Part shown: positions 48,460 through 56,695 of the stretch, piece by piece
Position numbering within the stretch: the first letter of the stretch is position 1
Layout: each line of letters starts with the position of its first letter
Assembly (NCBI RefSeq): GCF_039749495.1
Contig: NZ_JBDLLU010000002.1
Location: 108,631-172,630, forward strand
Reading direction: 5' to 3'
Origin: Dehalogenimonas sp. THU2
GTDB taxonomy: Bacteria; Chloroflexota; Dehalococcoidia; Dehalococcoidales; Dehalococcoidaceae
Length of the DNA stretch: 64,000 bases
Notes under the pieces: model-generated
Databases searched by the model: none
Seen by the model: only the letters and a program-made list of their open reading frames with translations
Told to the model about the DNA's origin: nothing
Translations under genes and position numbers: made by a program

Positions 48460-48493
48460 TTGACACCAGTAATAAAGAATGTTATTCTTTATT
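48460..48493 (+). promoter_or_regulatory. Promoter with a perfect 23-bp palindrome (candidate repressor site)
   Basis: TTGACA (48460-48465), a 17-base spacer and TATTCT (48483-48488). A palindrome with 10-bp arms (AATAAAGAAT / ATTCTTTATT, loop GTT) at 48471-48493 covers the spacer and -10. This is an ideal repressor position. Confidence 0.8.
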
Positions 48494-48554
48494 CGATAAA
48501 AGGTAAAAAAGACCAACAAGTATCAATGTTCTTTTTCACCCCTGACGAGCAGGT

Positions 48555-48660
48555 TTAACAGGCAGTTCCTGCCGATTACCACCAACCCCCCTTTCGGTAG
48601 TAATTTGCAGGACCTGCCTACTTTACAGGTAATTAGTTGCGGTTGGTAATCACCGCTTCA
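48555..48660 (+). promoter_or_regulatory. Structured leader with competing pairings (riboswitch-like)
   Basis: GGCAGTTCCTGC (48561-48572) can pair with GCAGGACCTGCC (48607-48618) at 11 of 12 positions, or fold locally as GGCAG-TTC-CTGCC. GATTACCACCAAC (48574-48586) can pair with GTTGGTAATC (48642-48651). That same segment forms the loop of GCGGT/ACCGC (48639-48656). I do not recognise a known riboswitch class. Confidence 0.5.
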
Positions 48661-48680
48661 TTAATACAAAAGAGGCTGTT

Positions 48681-49418
48681 ATGGATGTATTCGTTTCATG
48701 GAGTGGCGGTAAGGACTGTACTCTGTCATGTTATCGCGCCATGAAAGAAGGCCATAATGTTCGGCGGCTCGCCACCATGGCCACTATCGAACTGGGCCGC
48801 ATGTATCCGCACCACCTGACCGCGGACGTCCTGGAATGCCAGGCCAAAGCCATGGATATTCCCCTGAAGGTCGCCTGGACGCAAAGCAGCACTTACACCG
48901 AAACCTACATCAAGATGCTGAAAGAGTTTAGAAAAGAAGGCATCACCGGCGGCGTTTTCGGCGATGTCAGCCTGGGCAACCCGGACATGGATGAACATCT
49001 GGAATGGGTTCAGCACGTGTGTAAGGCCGCCGACATGGAGGTCATCTTACCCCTCTGGAACGAGGATAGAACATCTCTCATCACCGACCTCATCGATTCC
49101 GGCTTCAAAGCCATGATTATCGCGGCCGATAACTGCCAGCTCGACGACAACTGGATCGGCAAGATCATGGATCATAAAATGCTGGCTGAGCTGAAGTCTC
49201 TCCACAGCAATTCATCCGGCGGCAAAGTCGGACTTTATCACACCCTGACCGTCGACGGCCCACTGTTCAAAAAACGGATGGAGATACTTGAATCCGAGGT
49301 CATCTTCAAAGAGTACGGACTCCTCGACGGCAAGCCTACCAAATGCCCGTTCTGGTACCTGGATATCAAGCGTTGCGGTCTGGCCGAAAAAACCGACCTG
49401 GTAAGTTCAAAACTCTAG
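48681..49418 (+). CDS. Dph6-like N-type ATP pyrophosphatase
   Basis: A 245-residue protein of the diphthine-ammonia ligase (Dph6) fold. The PP-loop is VSWSGGKDCTLSCYRAM at the N-terminus. GGVFGDVSLGNPDMDEHLEWVQHVC and LPLWNEDRTSLITDLIDSGFKAMI follow. Dph6 enzymes adenylate a carboxylate and transfer ammonia to it. Diphthamide does not exist in bacteria, so another carboxylate must be the substrate. In this operon a corrinoid side chain is a natural candidate, but this is inference. It is the first gene after the structured leader, and radical SAM 5 starts 5 bases after it. Confidence 0.82.
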   Translation: MDVFVSWSGGKDCTLSCYRAMKEGHNVRRLATMATIELGRMYPHHLTADVLECQAKAMDIPLKVAWTQSSTYTETYIKMLKEFRKEGITGGVFGDVSLGNPDMDEHLEWVQHVCKAADMEVILPLWNEDRTSLITDLIDSGFKAMIIAADNCQLDDNWIGKIMDHKMLAELKSLHSNSSGGKVGLYHTLTVDGPLFKKRMEILESEVIFKEYGLLDGKPTKCPFWYLDIKRCGLAEKTDLVSSKL

Positions 49419-49423
49419 CAGAC

Positions 49424-50173
49424 ATGAAAACCAATATCTATCATATTACCTACACCCCGGACACTCGCAGCGCCTCCCTCCGGTTCTGGGGCTGTAATAT
49501 GATCTGCCTGGGGTGCCTGTGCAAGGAAGGCGTTTACGACCACCTGCTCAAAGAGAACCGGTTGGAAGGTTCCCAACGCATAGTCGACAGCAGGAAAAAA
49601 CCGGAACGAATGCTTGACCTGGAAGAGGTCATAGAATATCTCTCGGGACTTGAGCTTGAGCGGGTATTCTTTACCGGTGAGGAAGCTTCTGTCGACCCCC
49701 ATTTTGGCACCATAACAAAGGTTATCCACGAGAAATTCCACACCGAAAATGTATTGTACACCAACGGTTATGACATGGCGTCAATCGACGATATCGACAC
49801 CATCGAGGTCGGAATTAAAGCTATTTCAGAGGACCTGCACCTGCGTTATACAGGGCGGCCGGTAGGTCCGGTGAAAGAGAATTTCATCAAGTATGCCGCA
49901 TCCGGGAAAAAACTTACCGCGGCATCAATTTTGATACCCGGACTGGTTGAAGCCGAAGAGATCGAAAAAATCGCGCTTTTTATCGCAAGCGTCAACAAAG
50001 ACATTCCATTTTTTGTTCTACCGTATTTCCCTGCCGGGGATAATCCATGGCGGAAGACTGAACCGTGGGAAGTGGAGGAGGCAGCGCAGCGGGTCAGGAA
50101 ATATCTAACGCACGTTTCCAATTGCCAGGGGACAGATCAGGAGATCGTGCACGACGTGGAACGTGTCTTCTAG
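49424..50173 (+). CDS. Small radical SAM protein 5
   Basis: A 249-residue paralog with CNMICLGCLCKEG, FTGEEASVDPHFG, EDLHLRYTGRPVGP and GDNPWRKTEPWEVEEA, ending in ERVF. It has a longer loop after the cluster motif than copies 1-4. The ATG at 49424 aligns with the common MKTNIYHITY start of the set. It lies in the ten-gene operon between the Dph6-like gene and cbiE 1. Confidence 0.85.
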   Translation: MKTNIYHITYTPDTRSASLRFWGCNMICLGCLCKEGVYDHLLKENRLEGSQRIVDSRKKPERMLDLEEVIEYLSGLELERVFFTGEEASVDPHFGTITKVIHEKFHTENVLYTNGYDMASIDDIDTIEVGIKAISEDLHLRYTGRPVGPVKENFIKYAASGKKLTAASILIPGLVEAEEIEKIALFIASVNKDIPFFVLPYFPAGDNPWRKTEPWEVEEAAQRVRKYLTHVSNCQGTDQEIVHDVERVF

Positions 50174-50193
50174 ACTCCTGCACATAATTTGAC

Positions 50194-50907
50194 ATGCCAG
50201 GTCTTCTTACAGCGTTCATAATTGGTATCGGGCCGGGAGGAAAACAATTTCTGACGCCCAAAGCCGAAAAGATCATCGATTCCTGTGGTGTGGTGGTGGG
50301 CTGGGCACAAGCGCTTAACACGGTACGCCCCCTTATTGAAGGCAAAATGGTTATCGAGCAAACTTGCGCCGATTACCAGAACGCTCTGTCGTCAGCATCT
50401 GAAACAGCCCGCTCCCTGACCACCAACGTCGCCGTTCTGGTTGCCGATGACCCGCTGACTTACTCTGCCGGTTTGGACAGTTTCAAAAGACCTTTCTCCG
50501 GCTTCAAGCTGGAAATAATACCCGCCATCAGCAGTTTTCAGCTTGCCGCCGCGGCAGCTAAAATCTCATTAGAAGACTCTTTACTGGTTGTCTATGCTCC
50601 TGACGCCCAGGGCAACATCGACGAAGAAGACCTTAACAACAAACGCCGGCGCATGCTCGGCGCTTTTGATTCATCCTATCACCTGATAATCATGAGCGAC
50701 CTGGAACAGACCCTGGGGCAGACGGCCGCTTTTCTTATCGCCAACGGGTTACCACGGGATGCCCGGGCCATAATCGGAGAACAAATCGGGACGGACGAAG
50801 AGGTCATCACAACGACGGACCTTGAAAGCGCCGCTGCGACCAGCTACCATTGGATGTCAATGATGATCATCAAGGCAACAGCCCCCGTAACCCGGCAAAG
50901 AACATAA
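50194..50907 (+). CDS. cbiE: CbiE-like corrin methyltransferase (copy 1)
   Basis: A 237-residue member of the tetrapyrrole methylase family, closest to CbiE (cobalt-precorrin-7 C5-methyltransferase). It has the glycine-rich GIGPGGKQFLTPKAEKII, VVVGWAQALNTV and PAISSFQLAAAAAKI. The usual SGDP-type loop reads ADDPLTYSAG, so a conserved Gly is Asp. No CbiT partner or other ring-synthesis enzyme is present, so the classical reaction is doubtful. The stop overlaps the start of radical SAM 6 (TAATG). Confidence 0.8.
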   Translation: MPGLLTAFIIGIGPGGKQFLTPKAEKIIDSCGVVVGWAQALNTVRPLIEGKMVIEQTCADYQNALSSASETARSLTTNVAVLVADDPLTYSAGLDSFKRPFSGFKLEIIPAISSFQLAAAAAKISLEDSLLVVYAPDAQGNIDEEDLNNKRRRMLGAFDSSYHLIIMSDLEQTLGQTAAFLIANGLPRDARAIIGEQIGTDEEVITTTDLESAAATSYHWMSMMIIKATAPVTRQRT

Positions 50908-51650
50908 TGATGAACGTATTTCATATCACATACGAGCCTCAATATAAGATTCTTGACCTGCATTTCTGGGGATGCAACCTGAAATGCCGCGGCTGCTACA
51001 AAAACTATGATGTTTTTGATCTTGGTTTGACCGAAAACCCGCTCGAACGCCTGCTATCTTTACCCGAAGCATCTCCCCCAACACGATTTTTGAAATTTGA
51101 TGAGGTATTAAACCATATCAAATCGATCAATCCCGAATATACCATCTTTATGGGCCAGGAAGCCGTCTTAGACGCCGAACTGCCCCTATTGGCAGCCGCG
51201 ATTCACGAGACGACAAAAAGCCGGATCATATTACTCACCAATGGATTGAAAATGGCCGACCTTACTCATGTCGATGAAGTTGTTTTCAGTTTCAAGGCAT
51301 TCAATGACGACGTGCACAAGCAATACACCGGGGGTTCAAACGCACAGATCCTGACTAATTTCAAAAAATTATACGCGTCCGGAGCGCCAGTTCAAGCGGA
51401 AATAGCCTATATACCTGGTTTAGTCGAAGAAAAGGAAATCGAAGACCTGGCCCGATACCTGGCTGGCATAGACGCGGATGTACCATTTCGGGTAACCTCT
51501 TATTTTGCTGTGCCAGGCGCTCCCTGGAAACCAGCCGGTAAGGATCAAGTCGAGAAAGCCGCGATCAGGGCACGATTACATCTGAGAAACGTGACCACGA
51601 TAACATCGGACATGAAGAGCTCAAGCTGGAAACCTGTGAGGATTTTTTAA
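50907..51650 (+). CDS. Small radical SAM protein 6
   Basis: A 247-residue paralog, the most diverged. Its cluster motif is CNLKCRGCYKNYD, lacking the fourth Cys. The GGEP position is FMGQEAVLDAELP, then FNDDVHKQYTGGSNAQ and PGAPWKPAGKDQ where the others have GDNPWRRP. It ends in VRIF. It lies between cbiE 1 (1-base overlap) and the RNR-like gene (4-base gap), so a functional pairing with the latter is suggested. Confidence 0.82.
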   Translation: MMNVFHITYEPQYKILDLHFWGCNLKCRGCYKNYDVFDLGLTENPLERLLSLPEASPPTRFLKFDEVLNHIKSINPEYTIFMGQEAVLDAELPLLAAAIHETTKSRIILLTNGLKMADLTHVDEVVFSFKAFNDDVHKQYTGGSNAQILTNFKKLYASGAPVQAEIAYIPGLVEEKEIEDLARYLAGIDADVPFRVTSYFAVPGAPWKPAGKDQVEKAAIRARLHLRNVTTITSDMKSSSWKPVRIF

Positions 51651-51654
51651 CTAG

Positions 51655-53412
51655 ATGAAGCTAAGCCGTAATGCGCGAATCACCCTGCAAAAAAGGTATC
51701 TGAAACGGGACGAAACCGGACGCCTCATCGAAGAACCTGAGGATATGTTCCGCCGGGTCTCAAAAACGGTAGCATCCGCGGAATTAAAATACGGTTCACC
51801 CGATGCCGCCTCATCCTGGGACGAAGAATTCTACCAGATGATGACCCGGCTGGAGTTTCTGCCGAATTCGCCGACCCTGCTGAACGCAGGACAGGAACTG
51901 GGATTACTATCATCCTGTTTTGTGCTGCCGGTCGAAGATTCCATAGACGGAATCTCAAGGACTGTCAGGGAAGCGATGTTGATCCAGCAATACGGCGGAG
52001 GAACGGGATACTCTTTTTCATCGATCCGCCCCGAGGGGGACTTTGTCGCGGGGTATCGGCCTGCCGCCGGGGGACCGGTCAAGTTAATCAACGTTTTTTC
52101 CGAATCGGCCAATTATATTCGGCAGGCTGGCGTCAGGTGCGGGTGTAATGCCGCAAGTCTACCGGTAACCCATCCCGACATTATGAATTTCATCAAGGCC
52201 AAGAGTGACGGTTCGTGTTCGGCCAATTTTGCGACGAATATTTCTATTACGGACGATTTTATCGAAAAGGTCAGGCGGGGCGATAACTTCAGCCTGGTAA
52301 ATCCGCGCAACGGCGCCGTTACCGGCGAATTATCGGCAAGAGAGGTTTTTACCACGATCGCCCAGGGAGCATGGTCGACCGGGGACCCGGGAATAATATT
52401 TATCGACCGGATAAAGGAGAGCAATCCTACACCTCACCTGGGAGCTTTCGATACGACAGACCCCTGCGGCGGTCAACTCCTGCTGCCATACGAATCCGCC
52501 ACCCTGGGGACGATTAACCTGTCACTCATGGTAAAACGCGACCAGAACGGACCGGCGGTGGATTTCGACCGGCTTGCCGGGATCATTCCGAAAGCGGTTC
52601 GATTTCTCGATGACGCGTTGGACGTGAATCGTTTTCCATTCTCCCAGGTTGAAAATGCGGCGCTTGCGACCCGAAAAATCGGCCTCGGCTTCATGGGCTT
52701 TGCGGAGATGCTCATGCAGCTCGGCATCCCATACAATTCAGAGGAGGCATTGTCAGTAGCGGATCAACTGATGCGATTCTTCTCTGACACCGTGCGCCGT
52801 TCAAGCGAGCAACTGGCCCAAGAACGCGGCGCATTTCCCGCGTTTCCGGGCAGTATCTACGATCACGCGGAAGGCAAGCCGATACGAAACGCCTCGTGCG
52901 TGACCTTCACCAATACCGGCACGACCAGCATCATCGCCAATACCTCCAGCGGCATTCACCCCATCTACTCACTGGTGATGGTACGTAATATACTCGATGG
53001 CGAGCGGCTGCTGGATATTAATGAGCAATTTGAAAGAACGGCACGGGAACACGGTTTTTTCAGCCGCGGACTGGTGGAAAAATTGTTAGCCGGAGAAAGC
53101 CCGCAAGATTGCCTGGAAATTCCCCAACCCCACCGGAGAATTTTGGCAACCGCGAAAGATATCGAACCGGAGTGGTGCATCCGCATGCAATCCATTTTCC
53201 AGCGTTATACGGATAACGCGGTATCTCAGACAGTCAATTTCCCGAAAGAAGCCACTGTTGACGATATCGCTAACCTATTTTTAAAAGCACATGAACTTGG
53301 AATCAAGGGAATAACAGCCTACAGAGATACCAGCCGGGATGTCCAGGTGCTTTGTACCGGGGATGCCTGCCTCGACGTCATTGAAGGTTATTTCAACGGC
53401 GATCTCAAATAA
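51655..53412 (+). CDS. Class II ribonucleotide reductase-like protein with altered active site
   Basis: A 585-residue relative of adenosylcobalamin-dependent NrdJ. It has LEFLPNSPTLLNAGQELG, SSCFVLPVEDS (Cys88), QQYGGGTGYSFSSIRPEGD, HPDIMNFIKAKSDG and FTNTGTTSIIANTSSGIHPIY. The active-site motif, normally N-P-C-G-E, reads DPCGG: thiyl Cys271 is kept, but Asn is Asp269 and the Glu is Gly273. The second redox Cys is Ala282 (YESATLGTINLS). A CTGDAC pair (567, 572) ends the protein. Normal ribonucleotide reduction therefore looks impaired. A repurposed adenosylcobalamin-dependent radical enzyme or a corrinoid-binding protein is plausible. Confidence 0.85.
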   Translation: MKLSRNARITLQKRYLKRDETGRLIEEPEDMFRRVSKTVASAELKYGSPDAASSWDEEFYQMMTRLEFLPNSPTLLNAGQELGLLSSCFVLPVEDSIDGISRTVREAMLIQQYGGGTGYSFSSIRPEGDFVAGYRPAAGGPVKLINVFSESANYIRQAGVRCGCNAASLPVTHPDIMNFIKAKSDGSCSANFATNISITDDFIEKVRRGDNFSLVNPRNGAVTGELSAREVFTTIAQGAWSTGDPGIIFIDRIKESNPTPHLGAFDTTDPCGGQLLLPYESATLGTINLSLMVKRDQNGPAVDFDRLAGIIPKAVRFLDDALDVNRFPFSQVENAALATRKIGLGFMGFAEMLMQLGIPYNSEEALSVADQLMRFFSDTVRRSSEQLAQERGAFPAFPGSIYDHAEGKPIRNASCVTFTNTGTTSIIANTSSGIHPIYSLVMVRNILDGERLLDINEQFERTAREHGFFSRGLVEKLLAGESPQDCLEIPQPHRRILATAKDIEPEWCIRMQSIFQRYTDNAVSQTVNFPKEATVDDIANLFLKAHELGIKGITAYRDTSRDVQVLCTGDACLDVIEGYFNGDLK

Positions 53413-53460
53413 AAACGGATAATACCGAACGGATTCTTTGTGATATCGGCGGATTAGTTT

Positions 53461-54414
53461 TTGATCGATAACATCTGGATTTTTATCCTGGCCGTGGTTT
53501 TGGATCTGGCGCTCGCCGAGCCTCCCAACGCCATCCATCTGACCGTCTGGATCGGCAGGACTATTGCGGTCTTCGAAAAGATCGGGTTGGCTATCCGCGG
53601 AATAAAACTTCAATTTATTTTCGGAATGCTTGTATCCGTGTTTCTGATCGGTATCATCGGTTTTTCAAGCTATCTTCTACTCCAGTATCTTTCCGGAATT
53701 CACACCGGGTTATTTATCATCGCCGCGGTATTGTTGTTTAAACCTACATTCTGCCTGAGGGAAAGCTGGCAATTATCCCTGGGCATCAAAAAATACCTGG
53801 AAAGCGACTGCACCGATATCCAAAAAGCGGATCGCAAAATCCGCTTCCTGCTGACTACGGTGGAACACGGCGAAAATGGAAGCACCGATACCCAGCCGAT
53901 TATTTCCTCGACGATCAGATCCCTTATGGAGAACGCCTCGGATTTTTTAGTAGCGCCGCTTTTTTACTATCTGTTCCTGGGGGTACCGGGTGCCATCGCT
54001 TACCGGGTCTCCAATACTCTGGACGGCATGCTGGGACACCGCGGTCAATATGAATACCTGGGCAAGTTTGCCGCGCATTTTGACGATGTGCTCAATTTCA
54101 TTCCCGCCAGGCTCACCGGCTTCACCCTGGTCGCCGCAGCATGGTTCTCAGGCCTGAATGCAAAAAACGCCTGGCGGATCATGCTGAGAGATCACGGCAA
54201 AACGGAAAGTCCTAACGCCGGCTGGCCCATGGCAGCTGCCGCCGGAGCGCTTGAGGTCCGGTTGGACCGCGCGGGGCACTACGAACTAGGCGATGCCGCC
54301 CGGCCACTCACCGCAGCCACGATTGGCCAGGGCGTCAGATTGTTCCGTTTCATGGCTGCAATCAACATTATATTCAGTGTTGGAATACTCTTTCTGTTAT
54401 ACTTCCTAACGTAA
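53461..54414 (+). CDS. cbiB: Adenosylcobinamide-phosphate synthase CbiB
   Basis: Membrane enzyme that joins aminopropanol phosphate to adenosylcobyric acid. The 317-residue protein has about five transmembrane helices and the CbiB hallmarks LDLALAEPPNAIHLTVWIG, YRVSNTLDGMLGHR, YLGKFAAHFDDVLNFIPARLTG and GWPMAAAAGALEVRLD. Start is a TTG (MIDNIWIF), as no ATG fits. With CbiZ in the same operon it gives a remodelling cycle: CbiZ cuts cobinamide to cobyric acid and CbiB rebuilds it. Confidence 0.9.
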   Translation: MIDNIWIFILAVVLDLALAEPPNAIHLTVWIGRTIAVFEKIGLAIRGIKLQFIFGMLVSVFLIGIIGFSSYLLLQYLSGIHTGLFIIAAVLLFKPTFCLRESWQLSLGIKKYLESDCTDIQKADRKIRFLLTTVEHGENGSTDTQPIISSTIRSLMENASDFLVAPLFYYLFLGVPGAIAYRVSNTLDGMLGHRGQYEYLGKFAAHFDDVLNFIPARLTGFTLVAAAWFSGLNAKNAWRIMLRDHGKTESPNAGWPMAAAAGALEVRLDRAGHYELGDAARPLTAATIGQGVRLFRFMAAINIIFSVGILFLLYFLT

Positions 54415-54435
54415 TTACTTTCTGGAGGCCACTAC

Positions 54436-54690
54436 ATGGCGCGTGAAATGACACACTGTTTCGTTAAAATTCCCGTGAAACCGCTGGATGAAGCAACCCT
54501 GGAAAGGGTCAAACAACTGGAGCGTAAACTGGGAGCCCAGCTCATCGCTTTCGCAGCTCACAATGATGAGTATGCCCGCCTTACAGCGGAACAGCTTAAA
54601 GAAATAGACGATTTAGGTAAAGAAATCGATGCCGCGATCGTCGCATACAGCAGTGGAAACACGGTTCAGCGCCGCCCGCGCGCCTGTTAA
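54436..54690 (+). CDS. Small hypothetical protein
   Basis: An 84-residue soluble, mostly helical protein with heptad-like charge (EATLERVKQLERKL, AEQLKEIDDLGKEIDAAI). I do not recognise it. ATG follows CTGGAGGCCACTAC. It lies inside the cobamide operon between cbiB and the cysteine desulfurase, so it is likely a real accessory gene. Confidence 0.65.
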   Translation: MAREMTHCFVKIPVKPLDEATLERVKQLERKLGAQLIAFAAHNDEYARLTAEQLKEIDDLGKEIDAAIVAYSSGNTVQRRPRAC

Positions 54691-54709
54691 AACGATTCTG
54701 AGTTTGCCG

Positions 54710-55879
54710 ATGACCCAGCAATCTAAATACAAGATGATCTATCTGGACAACGCCGCCAGCACGCCCACCGACTCCCGGGTGGTCGAGGCAATGCTGCCCT
54801 ATTTCAATACCATATACGGCAATCCGTCAGCCATTCACCCCATGGGTTGTCATTCCAGTGACGCATTGGAGAATGCCCGCCGCCAGGTGGCAGCGTTGAT
54901 CAATTGCCACCCTGAAGACATAATTTTCACCAGCGGCGGGACGGAAGCCGATAATCTGGCGCTCTTAGGACTGACCGCCGCCAGCGTCACCAAGGGCAAT
55001 CATATTATCACAAGCCAAATCGAACATCACGCGATCCTGGAAACCTGCCATCATCTTGAAAAGAAGGGAATTCAGATCACATATCTACCGGTGGATCGTC
55101 ACGGGATGGTGGCACCCGAAGCGGTACGCGACGCCATCAGACCCGATACAGTACTGGTAAGTGTAATGGCTGCCAACAATGTCATCGGTACGATTCAGCC
55201 GATAACTGAAATCGGGGCTGTCTGCCGGGAGAAAGGGGTTTTCTTCCACACCGATGCGGTACAACTCGTGGGTCATCTGCCTGTGGATGTCGAAAAAAGC
55301 CAGATAGATCTTTTATCCTTATCGGCCCATAAATTCAATGGCCCGAAAGGAGTCGGGGCGCTTTTTGCCAGGCGAGAAGTCCCGCTCTCACCTATCATAT
55401 TTGGCGGCGGGCAAGAAGAAGCTCTGCGGTCCGGTACTGAGAATGTCCCGGGCATTGTCGGGCTGGGAATGGCGGCGGAAATCGCCGGCTCCGAGATTAC
55501 ATCTGAATCTGCCCGAATCCATGACCTCAGCCTGAAACTGATCAACGGTATTCTGAATGGGATCCCTGGCGTACGTTTGAACGGACATCCGGAAAACCGG
55601 TTACCTAATAACATCAACGTGAGCATACCGGGAATCGAGGGAGAGTATTTAACCAGGGAGTTGGGTAAACGGGGAGTCTGTGTCTCGACCGGGTCAGCCT
55701 GCAGTTCCGGCACCCACGAGGCTCCTTACGTGTTACTGGCAACCGGGTTGGAACGCGATCTGGCAAATTGTTCGATCCGTTTATCCCTGGGAAAGATGAG
55801 CGATGAAGATTCCGTTCGCCAAACGATAAACATCCTGAGTGATGTCTGTTCCCGGATAAGAGCCCAATCCGTCATCTAG
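54710..55879 (+). CDS. Cysteine desulfurase (NifS/IscS family)
   Basis: PLP enzyme that takes sulfur from cysteine for Fe-S clusters or thiolated cofactors. The product of about 389 residues has MIYLDNAASTPTD, GGTEADNLAL, the pyridoxal Lys region LSLSAHKFNGPKGVGALF and the active-site Cys in STGSACSSGTHEAPYVLLA. The ATG at 54734, directly before IYLDNAAS, is an alternative start. Its place in this operon suggests it supplies the many Fe-S proteins of the locus. Confidence 0.9.
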   Translation: MTQQSKYKMIYLDNAASTPTDSRVVEAMLPYFNTIYGNPSAIHPMGCHSSDALENARRQVAALINCHPEDIIFTSGGTEADNLALLGLTAASVTKGNHIITSQIEHHAILETCHHLEKKGIQITYLPVDRHGMVAPEAVRDAIRPDTVLVSVMAANNVIGTIQPITEIGAVCREKGVFFHTDAVQLVGHLPVDVEKSQIDLLSLSAHKFNGPKGVGALFARREVPLSPIIFGGGQEEALRSGTENVPGIVGLGMAAEIAGSEITSESARIHDLSLKLINGILNGIPGVRLNGHPENRLPNNINVSIPGIEGEYLTRELGKRGVCVSTGSACSSGTHEAPYVLLATGLERDLANCSIRLSLGKMSDEDSVRQTINILSDVCSRIRAQSVI

Positions 55880-55899
55880 CACGGCGATAAGGAAGAAAA

Positions 55900-56694
55900 A
55901 TGACCATCAACCGGACTAAAACGATAGCGACACTCCCGGGGCTCACCGCAGAAGTAGCGGACTATCGGGTATGGGACGTCGATGCTAACGCACTTGTCGT
56001 CAAGTTCGCGGAAACTCATTCGACTCTTTCAGGTGAAAAAGGGTCTCGCCGCTCTAAGATTATCTGCAATTGCTACCTTCCCAAGGAGTTGTGCGATAAC
56101 CTTCACTACAGCAACCAGGACTACGGTGTCTATCTCAAGAGCCTGGCTAAAGAGATCGCGGCATTCTATGAGGTTGATTCATCAGACATTTCCATGATAT
56201 CAACCGGAGTGGATATGCGTGAACTTGCTCACTGTGTCGAAACGCATGATGAATTATGGGTCGCCGCCTGGGTCACCGCTGGATTTAAACATAACGCGAT
56301 GCGTGTCGGGGTGGATCGGGCTTACGGCGTAGAGATCAATGGGAAATACCGGACCTGCGGTACGATCAATATAATCGTAACGACCAACGCTAAACTCAGC
56401 CTGGCTACGATGGCTTCAAGTTTCATCACCATAACTGAAGCCAAGGGTATCGCTCTGCAGGACCTCAGGATACACAGTTCTTTCGACAGCTCCCTGCAGG
56501 CGACAGGAACAGGTACGGACCAGATCGTCGTTGCATCAGGAAATGAATTCATCTGCCGTTATGCCGGAGGTCACACCAAATTAGGCGAACTTATGGCCAA
56601 ATCGGTAACCAAAGCCTGTTTAATCGCGTGTAAGAAACAATTGGCGAAAGACCCTGACTACCATGGTGAAAGTGCCCCCAGTGGAGAACAATGA
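55900..56694 (+). CDS. cbiZ: Adenosylcobinamide amidohydrolase CbiZ
   Basis: Cleaves the aminopropanol arm of adenosylcobinamide or pseudocobamides to give cobyric acid, so that scavenged cobamides can be rebuilt with a different lower ligand. The 264-residue protein resembles CbiZ throughout, with STGVDMRELAHCVE, VTAGFKHNAMRVGVD, GTINIIVTTNAKLSLATMASS, ITEAKGIALQDL and SGTDQIVVASG-like GTGTDQIVVASG. ATG follows ATAAGGAAGAAAA. The next ATG is one base after its stop. Confidence 0.9.
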   Translation: MTINRTKTIATLPGLTAEVADYRVWDVDANALVVKFAETHSTLSGEKGSRRSKIICNCYLPKELCDNLHYSNQDYGVYLKSLAKEIAAFYEVDSSDISMISTGVDMRELAHCVETHDELWVAAWVTAGFKHNAMRVGVDRAYGVEINGKYRTCGTINIIVTTNAKLSLATMASSFITITEAKGIALQDLRIHSSFDSSLQATGTGTDQIVVASGNEFICRYAGGHTKLGELMAKSVTKACLIACKKQLAKDPDYHGESAPSGEQ

Positions 56695-56695
56695 T

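Noticed and set aside
48494..48680. Classical cobalamin riboswitch upstream of the Dph6-like gene
   Set aside because: I could not find the B12 box or its usual context; the leader has its own competing pairings instead.
51655..53412. A normal dNTP-supplying class II ribonucleotide reductase
   Set aside because: Catalytic Asn, Glu and one redox Cys are missing, so the standard role is unlikely.
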